Translations under genes and position numbers: made by a program | Notes under the pieces: generated by a model | What the model saw: only the letters and a program-made list of their open reading frames with translations | What the model was told of the DNA's origin: nothing | Database searches by the model: none | Shown: positions 1 to 6,609 of the stretch, piece by piece | Position numbering within the stretch: the first letter of the stretch is position 1 | Layout of the letters: each line of letters starts with the position of its first letter | Assembly: GCA_017434855.1 (NCBI GenBank) | Contig: JAFRUA010000054.1 | Coordinates: 1-42,188, forward strand | Direction: 5' to 3' | Length of the DNA stretch: 42,188 nt | DNA from: Clostridia bacterium | GTDB taxonomy: Bacteria; Bacillota; Clostridia; Oscillospirales; Acutalibacteraceae

Positions 1-40
1 CCTCTTGGACGAACCGTCGTGGTGACCCGGACGAGAATCG
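1..40 (-). repeat. Duplicated 3' end of tRNA-Glu (remnant)
   Basis: Positions 1-40 are identical to 169-208, which hold the T-arm and acceptor end of tRNA-Glu, its encoded CCA and 19 bases of downstream flank. At position 41 the match stops, so the 5' part of a tRNA is absent. It could be the leftover of an integration event at the tRNA 3' end, or the end of a decayed tandem tRNA copy. The window edge hides what lies further left. Confidence 0.7.
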
Positions 41-140
41 CCCGTTACGGCGCTGCCGCGCCTACGGCACGCACGCGGGCGCCGAAACAGTCCACCGGAC
101 TGTTTCTTTCGCTGCGCTCACGCCCTGTTCGATTCTCGTC
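30..140. repeat. Palindromic unit with T-arm-derived inverted ends
   Basis: GACGAGAATCG at 30-40 is repeated inverted as CGATTCTCGTC at 130-140; both match the tRNA-Glu T-arm. Inside lies a perfect 10-bp hairpin (GAAACAGTCC at 84-93, GGACTGTTTC at 97-106, 3-base loop). The layout resembles a REP/MITE-like palindromic unit lying between two copies of the tRNA 3' end. No plausible gene is present. Confidence 0.5.
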
Positions 141-151
141 AAGCACAGCAT

Positions 152-184
152 GAAAAAAAACGGCTCGCCCTCTTGGACGAACCG
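152..184 (-). terminator. Terminator of the tRNA-Met/tRNA-Glu unit
   Basis: Read leftward, CGGTTCG pairs with CGAGCCG around a short loop and is followed by eight T residues (152-159 on the complement). It lies just behind tRNA-Glu and fits a Rho-independent terminator. Its distal arm is part of the repeated segment 169-208. Confidence 0.8.
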
Positions 185-187
185 TCG

Positions 188-262
188 TGGTGACCCGGAC
201 GAGAATCGAACTCGTGTTACCGCCGTGAAAGGGCGGTGTCTTAACCGCTTGACCACCGGGCC
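188..262 (-). tRNA. tRNA-Glu (anticodon TTC)
   Basis: The complement folds as a full cloverleaf. Acceptor GGCCCGG pairs with CCGGGTC (one G-T), the anticodon stem CCGCC/GGCGG encloses the loop CTTTCAC with anticodon TTC, the T-loop is GTTCGATTC, and CCA is encoded at 190-188. It is probably co-transcribed behind tRNA-Met. Confidence 0.95.
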
Positions 263-269
263 ATGATCT

Positions 270-391
270 ATGTGAAGAGACGCTGTGCGGAGCTCTTGCT
301 TTTTATATGTAAAGAACCGAAGTTCTTGTTGTTGTATGTGAAGAGCCGGAGCTCTTGTTGTTTATATGTGAAGAGCCGAGGCTCTTATTGT
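270..391 (-). repeat. Four-unit hairpin repeat between tRNA genes
   Basis: About four tandem units of roughly 30 bases begin with TATGTGAAGAG-like sequence and contain a short hairpin. Stems include AAGAGC/GCTCTT (twice) and AAGAAC/GTTCTT, in which both arms have changed together; the first unit is longer and less regular. The array lies in the spacer of the leftward tRNA-Met/tRNA-Glu unit, so it could be an RNA-processing signal, a string of weak terminators, or a simple tandem repeat. Confidence 0.65.
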
Positions 392-395
392 AAAA

Positions 396-472
396 TGGTA
401 GCGGCAGTGGGATTCGAACCTACGACACTCCGGGTATGAACCGAATGCTCTAGCCAACTGAGCTATGCCGCC
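396..472 (-). tRNA. tRNA-Met (anticodon CAT), elongator type
   Basis: The complement gives a full cloverleaf. Acceptor GGCGGCA pairs with TGCCGCT (G1-T72 wobble), the anticodon loop is TTCATAC with CAT, the T-loop is GTTCGAATC, and CCA is encoded. The G1-T72 pair, rather than the C1-A72 mismatch of initiators, points to elongator Met; tRNA-Ile2 is a less likely alternative for a CAT anticodon. Confidence 0.93.
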
Positions 473-502
473 ATATACCGCTGCAACCTGCAACGCTCGA
501 AT

Positions 503-531
503 ATTATATGCTATCCGCTTCAAATTGTCAA
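503..531 (-). promoter_or_regulatory. Promoter of tRNA-Met/tRNA-Glu
   Basis: On the complement a perfect TTGACA (531-526), a 17-bp spacer and a perfect TATAAT (508-503) stand about 30 bases upstream of tRNA-Met. Confidence 0.85.
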
Positions 532-638
532 TAGGTTTTTTAAAAAATTTTTACTTTTCTTTGCGCGTTTTTGCGACGTCCCCGGGTGACGCAGACCGGC
601 GCGGCGGCACACCCGTCTGCGCCGCCCGGCCATCGCAT

Positions 639-1922
639 TTATTCTTTGCCTGTTCCCTTGATTTTATCCCAATACGCCTTTGCCGCCTGCTCGTTTTTGT
701 TGTCCTGCGGCACATAGTACACCCGGTCTTTGATCTCATCCGGCAGATATTGCTGCGCAACATAGTGGTTCGGAAAATCGTGGGGGTACTGATAAAACTG
801 CCCCTTGTTCGGGTTGTCTTCACCGTCATAGTGTTTGTTCTGCAGTTGGCGCGGGATGGGGCCGCTCCTGCCCCGGCGCAGATCGCGCGCCGCCGCGTCA
901 TACGCAAGATAGGCGGAATTGGACTTTGGACTGTTGCAGACCAGAACCACCGCGTCCGCCAGGGGGATGCGCGCCTCCGGCAGACCGACCATCAGCGCCG
1001 CGTCGCATGCCGCCTTGACGATCGGAATGATCATCGGGTACGCCAGACCGACGTCTTCACAGGCGCAGACCATCAGCCGCCGCATGGCAGACGGCAGATC
1101 GCCCGCCTCCAGCAGCCGCGCCAGATAATGCAGCGCCGCGTTGGCATCGGACCCGCGCATGGACTTTTGAAACGCGGACAAAATGTCGTAATGCTCGTCG
1201 CCATCCTTGTCATACTTCATGGCGCTTTTTTGCGTCAGGGCGCGCGCCTGCTCCATTGTAATGCGGATTTCACCGTCTGTCACGCCCGCGCTCAGCACGC
1301 ACAGCTCGCAGGCGTTCATCGCCTTGCGCACGTCGCCCCCGCAGGAAAACGCAATGTGCCGCGCCGCGCCGTCCTCTGCCCTGATCGGCACACCGCGCTC
1401 CGCCGACAAAAAGTCAAACGCCCGCTGCACGGCGGGAAGGATCTCTTCTGCCGTGACGCTTTTGAACTCAAACACCGTGGACCGGCTGAGGATCGCGTTG
1501 TGGATATAAAAATACGGGTTCTCGGTCGTGGACGCGATCAGCGTGATCTCGCCGCGCTCGATATAGTCCAGCAGTGTCTGCTGCTGCTTTTTGTTGAAAT
1601 ACTGAATTTCGTCGAGATACAGCAAAATCCCGTTCGGCGCGGCAAGGGTGTCCAGCTCCGCAACGATGGCCTTGACGTCCGCCGTGGACGCAACCGTGCC
1701 GTTGAGCTTGTGAAATTTTCGATTGGTGGTTGCGGCGATAATCGTGGCCAGCGTGGTTTTGCCCACGCCGGACGGGCCGTAAAACACCAGATTCGGCAGC
1801 TCGCCGGTTTCGATGATCGCCCGCAGCGGCTTGCCCTGCCCCAGCAGGTGCGGCTGGCCGACCATTTCGTCGATCGTTTTCGGGCGGATGCGATCCGCAA
1901 GCGGCGCTTTCAAATCCGTCAC
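639..1922 (-). CDS. rarA: Replication-associated recombination protein A (RarA/MgsA, AAA+ ATPase)
   Basis: This 427-residue protein is a clamp-loader-like AAA+ ATPase of the RarA/MgsA/WRNIP1 family, which acts at stalled replication forks together with SSB. Near the N-terminus it has the family opening (LADRIRPKTIDEMVGQPHLL) and a Walker A GPSGVGKTT at about residues 51-59. A Walker B DEIQ with the typical FNKKQQQ follows near residue 105. The C-terminal tetramerisation domain carries PHDFPNHYVAQQYLP close to the end. The length is normal. A promoter (TTGCAT, 17 bp, TATACT) lies directly upstream, giving a very short leader. The gene stands alone between a tRNA unit and a divergent membrane operon. 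Confidence 0.95.
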   Translation of the reverse strand: MTDLKAPLADRIRPKTIDEMVGQPHLLGQGKPLRAIIETGELPNLVFYGPSGVGKTTLATIIAATTNRKFHKLNGTVASTADVKAIVAELDTLAAPNGILLYLDEIQYFNKKQQQTLLDYIERGEITLIASTTENPYFYIHNAILSRSTVFEFKSVTAEEILPAVQRAFDFLSAERGVPIRAEDGAARHIAFSCGGDVRKAMNACELCVLSAGVTDGEIRITMEQARALTQKSAMKYDKDGDEHYDILSAFQKSMRGSDANAALHYLARLLEAGDLPSAMRRLMVCACEDVGLAYPMIIPIVKAACDAALMVGLPEARIPLADAVVLVCNSPKSNSAYLAYDAAARDLRRGRSGPIPRQLQNKHYDGEDNPNKGQFYQYPHDFPNHYVAQQYLPDEIKDRVYYVPQDNKNEQAAKAYWDKIKGTGKE

Positions 1923-1944
1923 GTCCTTTCAGGAAGATACTGAA

Positions 1945-1973
1945 AGTATAGCACATTTGTTTCGCAAATGCAA
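1945..1973 (-). promoter_or_regulatory. Promoter of rarA
   Basis: On the complement: TTGCAT at 1973-1968, 17-bp spacer, TATACT at 1950-1945. The predicted RNA start is only about 15 bases before the rarA start codon. Confidence 0.7.
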
Positions 1974-2015
1974 GGGGGCCGGCGCGTTTCGGTAAAATTC
2001 ATCCCCCGTGGGGGC

Positions 2016-2044
2016 TTGTCTCCGTCATTTTTCTAAGATATAAT
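2016..2044 (+). promoter_or_regulatory. Promoter of the 2083-2810 membrane operon
   Basis: TTGTCT at 2016-2021, 17-bp spacer, perfect TATAAT at 2039-2044. An AAAGGAG ribosome site and the ATG at 2083 follow. Confidence 0.8.
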
Positions 2045-2082
2045 GAAAATACAAATTTATTATCGTAAAGGAGTTTTGAATC

Positions 2083-2505
2083 ATGGCATGTTTCCTCGTT
2101 CCGGGAACAGAGGCGATTGTCGTCACGGCAGCCGCCCTCATTCTCAAAAAGCACGAACAAGTCAAGTATGAATCCACCATCAAGCTGAACAACAAATCCG
2201 CGGCAGCGATGGAAACCAAAGCGCCCGCCGGCTTTTCGCGCAAGCTGTTCTGGCTGGCCGGTCTGCTTTGGGGCGGCGTCATTCTGCTGGCGTTTGAGCA
2301 CCTGTGGCACGGAGAGATTCAACCGTTCTTCCCCTTCCTGACGGCGGCGACCGAAGGACCGGAAGCCGTTTCAGAGATGCTGGGTGAAATGATGACCGTG
2401 GGCGTCACGATGGCCGTCCTGGTCACAGTGGTCTGGGCTGCGATGGTCGCGGTTTCTGTGCTCATTGAAAAACGGGCCGTGTCGCCGGCAGAGGCCAACG
2501 CATGA
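2083..2505 (+). CDS. Uncharacterised integral membrane protein (first of a pair)
   Basis: This 140-residue protein is of unknown function. It opens with a hydrophobic stretch (MACFLVPGTEAIVVTAAALI), has a hydrophilic part with Lys-rich sequence around residues 23-50, then two strong membrane segments at about residues 52-72 and 108-130. The start is fixed by AAAGGAG seven bases upstream. Its last codons overlap the start of the next gene by ATGA, so the two products are translationally coupled and probably work as partners. I recall similar small two-gene membrane operons in other anaerobes but know no function for them. No enzymatic motif is visible. Confidence 0.8.
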   Translation: MACFLVPGTEAIVVTAAALILKKHEQVKYESTIKLNNKSAAAMETKAPAGFSRKLFWLAGLLWGGVILLAFEHLWHGEIQPFFPFLTAATEGPEAVSEMLGEMMTVGVTMAVLVTVVWAAMVAVSVLIEKRAVSPAEANA

Positions 2506-2810
2506 CGCTGCTGCTGACTGTTTTTGCCGCCGTCATCGCCACAGCCGTGTGGTACACCAAAAATGACAAGGGGCTGAACCTCGGCGTCCTGTGCTGGATG
2601 TTCTGGGGCGCGTCCCTTATGTGGCTGGTCGACGCTGTCTTTGAATACAAAGAGCTTGGCGCAGACTATTTCACGCCGGAAGCGGGCGACATGCTCAACG
2701 ACACGTTCCTGGGCCTGTCGGTCATCGCGCTGGCGCTGGTGATCTGGGTCGTGGTGCTGCTCATCAAGGACCCGAAGGGCGTTGTCAAGGCAAAGCTGCA
2801 AAACAAATAA
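2502..2810 (+). CDS. Uncharacterised integral membrane protein (second of a pair)
   Basis: This 102-residue protein has three predicted membrane helices: residues 1-17, about 27-48 (LGVLCWMFWGASLMWLVDAV) and about 72-90 (LGLSVIALALVIWVVVLL). It ends in a Lys-rich cytoplasmic tail. It starts within the stop region of the preceding gene (ATGA), so the pair forms one operon, closed by a hairpin at 2828-2848. No family is recognised; a two-component membrane complex is an inference from the coupling only. Confidence 0.8.
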   Translation: MTLLLTVFAAVIATAVWYTKNDKGLNLGVLCWMFWGASLMWLVDAVFEYKELGADYFTPEAGDMLNDTFLGLSVIALALVIWVVVLLIKDPKGVVKAKLQNK

Positions 2811-2827
2811 ACCCGAGATCATTAAAA

Positions 2828-2855
2828 CCCGTCGGCAGAACCGGCGGGCTTTGCT
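2828..2855. terminator. Bidirectional terminator between convergent genes
   Basis: CCCGTCGG (2828-2835) pairs with CCGGCGGG (2841-2848) through eight base pairs around a 5-base loop. T-rich sequence follows on the plus strand and TTTTAAT on the minus strand, so it can end both the membrane operon and the convergent hydrolase gene. Confidence 0.8.
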
Positions 2856-2859
2856 TTGC

Positions 2860-4761
2860 TTAAAATGTTTTTGCCGCTTGCTTCAGCGCTTTATATGCCT
2901 TTGCCTGCGGATGCTTCGGGTCGGTGATGCCGTCCTGGATCAGTTTGCGTCTGGCGTCCGCAACCATGTCATACAGCAGGCTTTGATAATTCTCTTTGGT
3001 CCCCCCGCCGGGCTCCAGCCCCATTTCGATGATCACGGTTGCAAAACCGAGCGTCGCCGTGGTATAGAGATTGCCGCTGTACTGGTTCAGCGTGGTGTCG
3101 CCGGGCACAAGCTTGCTGTGAATCTTATTGGTCAGCAGCACAATCACAAGGTTCTCTTCCGGGTCGATGACCGTCAGCGTCCCGGTAAAGCCCTGGTGCC
3201 CAAACAGATTGCTGCGCGACGCGGAGCCGAAGTAGCGGTCCCGGCCGTGGTCGCCCTCGCGCCACCAGCCAAGGCCGTAATAGGTGTAATCCTCATGCTT
3301 CGGTGCGGTGAACATGTCGATCACATCGCGCGAAAAGTATTGATATTTTCCATAGCCGCCGGTCAGCATGACGGACGCCAGCTTTGCAAGGTCGGTCGCG
3401 TTGGCAAACAGCCCCGCATGGCCTGAGATGCCGTTCATGCAAAAATAAGCGTTCGGGTCATGCACTTCGCCCTGCAGCGTTTTGGTGCGGACGTTGGTAT
3501 AATGCAGATTTCCGTCGCGGCTGTTGCCCATCAGCTCGGTGGCAGCGCAGTCGTCTTTGGTAAAGCCGCTGCGCAGGGGATTGAAGGTGATGTGCCTGAG
3601 CCCCATCGGTTTCCAGAACACCTTGGATAAAAACGTACTCAAAGATTTCCCCGTGATCGCTTCCACACAGAAACAAAGCACCATATAATCCACATCGCTG
3701 TAAACCGTCTGTGTGCCGGGTTCATACATCAGCGGGGTCCGAAAAATCTGCCGCAGCGTCTTTCTCCGGGTTGCTTCGTCGGCGCCGGTGCCGGCATAGA
3801 GCACATTGCCTTTGTCGGAATCAAAATATTGCGAAGCGCAGTCGTAGCGGTCATTGAAATATTGCGGCCCCGCCGGGAACCCGCCCTGATGTTTCAGCAA
3901 GTCGCGGATCGTCAGCTTCGCTTTCCACGCTTTGTTGGTCGCGAGCGAAACATGATTGTAGCCGTCATAGTTGATATCGATGGTTTTTTCGGCAAACGCC
4001 ATGCCGAGGATGTCAACGATTCTGGTATCCAGATTGATTTTTCCCTTGGTCAACAGATATTGGATGGCATAGTTCACGCTGTACATTTTTGTGTTTGAAG
4101 CCAGGTCATACAGGGTCTCTGTCGTCACGGGCGCAGTTTTGACCGGGTTCCCCTTTTCATCATAGGTCTGCACATTGCCCCACGCATTTTCATAAACCAG
4201 CCGCCCGTCCTTGACAATGGCAAGCTGGGCACTGGAAAAGCCGTTTCGGATATCGGACGAAATGATCTGATCGATCGTGTCCAGCGCGTACTGTGACAGA
4301 CCGACGTCCTTCAGGGTTCCGCCGATCACCGTGGGATAAGCCACGCAGACGCGGACCGTGCCCGCTTTGATATCGCTCACCTGCAGCGTGTTCAGGCCGT
4401 TCACCGTGAGCGCAGACATGTTCAGCTTGTACGCGGTTCCGGGAACAGCGCCTTTGGTGGGCACACGCTTTCCGTTGAGATAAAGCGAAAACGCGCCGCA
4501 GTCCTTGTCCGGCTGCAGATACAGCACGCCCTGCCCCGCGTACCCGTAAAAGCCGACGCGGTTGTTGACGGCAAACGCTGTGTTGACGCTGCCCTTCCAG
4601 TCGGGAAAGGTGACGTCAAGCTGCCATTGCCGCGCAGGAATCTTTGCCGGCACAAGCTTTGGCAGTCTGGCAGCGGCGGCGTCTTTCGCTGTGGTTGCAG
4701 CACCGCACTGCAACAGCATCAGGATGACAATAAGCAGAATGGAAACAGCCTTTTTTTTCAT
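2860..4761 (-). CDS. Secreted serine hydrolase / penicillin-binding protein, PBP4B (YfeW) type
   Basis: The 633-residue protein belongs to the beta-lactamase/class C PBP fold. The start at 4761 is chosen because AAAGGAC lies about 12 bases upstream and a Lys-rich signal peptide (MKKKAVSILLIVILMLLQC) then opens the protein; a Cys at the end of the hydrophobic core could make it a lipoprotein. Residues about 30-160 form an extra beta-rich N-terminal domain. The nucleophile motif is S222-N-T-K225 (context DLASNTKMY, typical of PBP4B/YfeW). The second motif is Y354-S-D and the third H522-Q-G. Likely role: peptidoglycan D,D-carboxypeptidase or esterase outside the membrane. An esterase of unknown substrate is the alternative. 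The next gene upstream runs the same way, 123 bp away. Confidence 0.85.
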   Translation of the reverse strand: MKKKAVSILLIVILMLLQCGAATTAKDAAAARLPKLVPAKIPARQWQLDVTFPDWKGSVNTAFAVNNRVGFYGYAGQGVLYLQPDKDCGAFSLYLNGKRVPTKGAVPGTAYKLNMSALTVNGLNTLQVSDIKAGTVRVCVAYPTVIGGTLKDVGLSQYALDTIDQIISSDIRNGFSSAQLAIVKDGRLVYENAWGNVQTYDEKGNPVKTAPVTTETLYDLASNTKMYSVNYAIQYLLTKGKINLDTRIVDILGMAFAEKTIDINYDGYNHVSLATNKAWKAKLTIRDLLKHQGGFPAGPQYFNDRYDCASQYFDSDKGNVLYAGTGADEATRRKTLRQIFRTPLMYEPGTQTVYSDVDYMVLCFCVEAITGKSLSTFLSKVFWKPMGLRHITFNPLRSGFTKDDCAATELMGNSRDGNLHYTNVRTKTLQGEVHDPNAYFCMNGISGHAGLFANATDLAKLASVMLTGGYGKYQYFSRDVIDMFTAPKHEDYTYYGLGWWREGDHGRDRYFGSASRSNLFGHQGFTGTLTVIDPEENLVIVLLTNKIHSKLVPGDTTLNQYSGNLYTTATLGFATVIIEMGLEPGGGTKENYQSLLYDMVADARRKLIQDGITDPKHPQAKAYKALKQAAKTF

Positions 4762-4884
4762 CGAACGATCCGTCCTTTCATGATGTTTAAACCCCACCGC
4801 ACAATACAAATGTATTCCGCCGCGGGTTTTGTCTGTGTACTTCGGTTTTCAACCCCGCACGGTCAGCGGGCGTTTTCATAGCTG

Positions 4885-6411
4885 TTATTTGCCGTCGGCA
4901 ATCGACACCAGCCCGTTGAACACGCCCACATAGGCCGCGCCGTTGGGCCCGATGGTGATGGGGCCGTAGCTGTTGTTCCAGTTGCGCCCCGTGCCGGTGA
5001 AGACCTTGTAAACGGTTTCGCCCGTTTCAAAGTCGATGGCCGTGAAGTACCACGCAACGGTCCGCTTCGGAATATCGTCGTTCTGCACGCGGGTGTAAAG
5101 ATACACCAGTCCGTTGCCGGCAGACAGCTTTGGCACCACGGTGGCAGAGGCCTCGTCGCTTTCCCACACCACCTCGCAGCCGGTGCAGTCGGCGTTCATG
5201 TCGATGCGCGTCACGCCGGGGTCGCTTTGCGGGTCGCGGACCAAAAAGCCGGCGCCGCTTTCGGAATAGTTGTTTTCAATGATGAACGACCGGCCGTGGG
5301 CAATGATGGAGTTTTCGCTGACGCTGTGGCCGGACGCAAACAGCGGCTCGGTCACAATGGCCTCGCCCGTGTCGCGGTCATAGACCACCAGGTTCACGCG
5401 GTCGTCGGCATTGTCGGTGATGGCGCACAGCTTGCGCACGCTGCCGTCGCTGCACGGCACGTCCAGCAGCGTGGGCGTGGTGCCGCTGCCCTGATTGATC
5501 GCGCCGGGCTTGGTGTGCACGCCGCGGTCATACTCCGTGCGCCAGGTATAGACCGGTTCGCCATTCTGAATTTCAAAGCGGTACATGGCATAGTCCGACA
5601 CAATATAGATCCCGTCGGCACAGATGGCCAGCGTGTTCTGGATCTCTTCGCCGTCCAGGCGCATCAGATGCACTTCTTTGGTTTCGGCGTCCACAAAGCC
5701 GACGTCGCCCGGCCGCGTCACAAACCAGATGTTGCCCGCAAAGTCGGGGATCGCGTCGGTGATAAAGGCCCCGGCCTCCAGAACCGGCGCAATGTCATAT
5801 TCCGCCTCAACCTTCCATTCGGGCTTGCCGCTGCTTTCATCGATATAAAAGATCTGGATCACGTTGTCGGAATTGCCGATGATGGGGCGGTCGCCCTTCA
5901 GCAGGTGGCAGTACGCCCCGCCGGAGGTATCCTCCGAGATGTTGCTGAAATCCAGCGTCTTGAAAAATTCCCGCGTGGACGCCCGCTGCGGCAGCCGGGT
6001 TTCGGCCAGAATCTCGAGCGTATCGGCGTCCAGCAGCAGCAGACGAAAGCCCACCACGTTGCCGGAGATGCACATGATGCGCCCCTGAGAGTCAAACATC
6101 AGCGTGGCGACCAGCCCGCCGAACACGTTCATCGCGCGGCTTTTGACCACGGGGTTCACCCCGAGCGGGCCGCAGTAATCATAGGTGCCGGTGTTGTAGG
6201 AATTGCCGTGCATCCCGTTGGTGTTTTCCGGCGCAAGATACGGGTGCTGGGGCACGCTGATCGCCGGCAAGGGCTTCGCGACCGCCGCCGTGCCGTAAAA
6301 CGCGGGGCAGCGCCGCGACGCCAGCGGCTGACGGATGCTGCCGCCCGGCGCGGTGACCAGCATGATAAGTGAAGAAATAACGGTCAGGATTTTTAAAAAG
6401 ACAGTACGCAT
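4885..6411 (-). CDS. Secreted beta-propeller protein (PQQ/WD-like), function unknown
   Basis: The 508-residue protein has an N-terminal signal (MRTVFLKILTVISSLIMLVTAPG). The ATG at 6411 is chosen over the one at 6429 because the ribosome site AAAGGGAG overlaps the upstream ATG. The rest is a run of beta-strand blocks with recurring patterns such as GGLVATLMFDSQGRI, DFAGNIWFVTRPG, ICADGIYIVSDYAMYRF and ITIGPNGAAYVGVFNGLVSI, typical of a seven- or eight-bladed propeller. No catalytic motif is recognised. It could bind a ligand or a cell-wall component. Upstream lies a good promoter (TTGACT, 17 bp, TACAAT). The serine hydrolase gene downstream may be read through, but no overlap proves an operon. 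Confidence 0.75.
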   Translation of the reverse strand: MRTVFLKILTVISSLIMLVTAPGGSIRQPLASRRCPAFYGTAAVAKPLPAISVPQHPYLAPENTNGMHGNSYNTGTYDYCGPLGVNPVVKSRAMNVFGGLVATLMFDSQGRIMCISGNVVGFRLLLLDADTLEILAETRLPQRASTREFFKTLDFSNISEDTSGGAYCHLLKGDRPIIGNSDNVIQIFYIDESSGKPEWKVEAEYDIAPVLEAGAFITDAIPDFAGNIWFVTRPGDVGFVDAETKEVHLMRLDGEEIQNTLAICADGIYIVSDYAMYRFEIQNGEPVYTWRTEYDRGVHTKPGAINQGSGTTPTLLDVPCSDGSVRKLCAITDNADDRVNLVVYDRDTGEAIVTEPLFASGHSVSENSIIAHGRSFIIENNYSESGAGFLVRDPQSDPGVTRIDMNADCTGCEVVWESDEASATVVPKLSAGNGLVYLYTRVQNDDIPKRTVAWYFTAIDFETGETVYKVFTGTGRNWNNSYGPITIGPNGAAYVGVFNGLVSIADGK

Positions 6412-6440
6412 GGAACCACTCCCTTTCATCTGTTATTATT

Positions 6441-6469
6441 ATTGTATAATAGTTTTCCACGCAAGTCAA
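6441..6469 (-). promoter_or_regulatory. Promoter of the propeller-protein gene
   Basis: On the complement: TTGACT (6469-6464), 17-bp spacer, TACAAT (6446-6441). It is divergent from the promoter at 6542-6570. Confidence 0.75.
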
Positions 6470-6541
6470 GCACAAAGTGGAAAAGATCAGCCGCCGCAAC
6501 CGCCGGTTGCATATTTTTTTGAAAATGGAAAGAACAGTTGC

Positions 6542-6570
6542 TTGCAGGAATCCGCCGTCCATGCTATAAT
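6542..6570 (+). promoter_or_regulatory. Promoter of the XRE-lipase fusion gene
   Basis: TTGCAG (6542-6547), 17-bp spacer, perfect TATAAT (6565-6570). An AAAAGGGG ribosome site precedes the ATG at 6610. Confidence 0.75.
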
Positions 6571-6609
6571 GAGAGCAACGATCCAAACCGATAAAAAGGG
6601 GCGTGTGCT

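Noticed and set aside
62..256. A 64-codon minus-strand frame across the tRNA-Glu region
   Set aside because: It overlaps the tRNA and its terminator and has no ribosome site.
465..1943. A 492-codon open frame on the plus strand across rarA
   Set aside because: It is antisense to rarA, Arg/Val-rich with no domain, no ribosome site, and starts inside the tRNA-Met region; a by-product of high GC.
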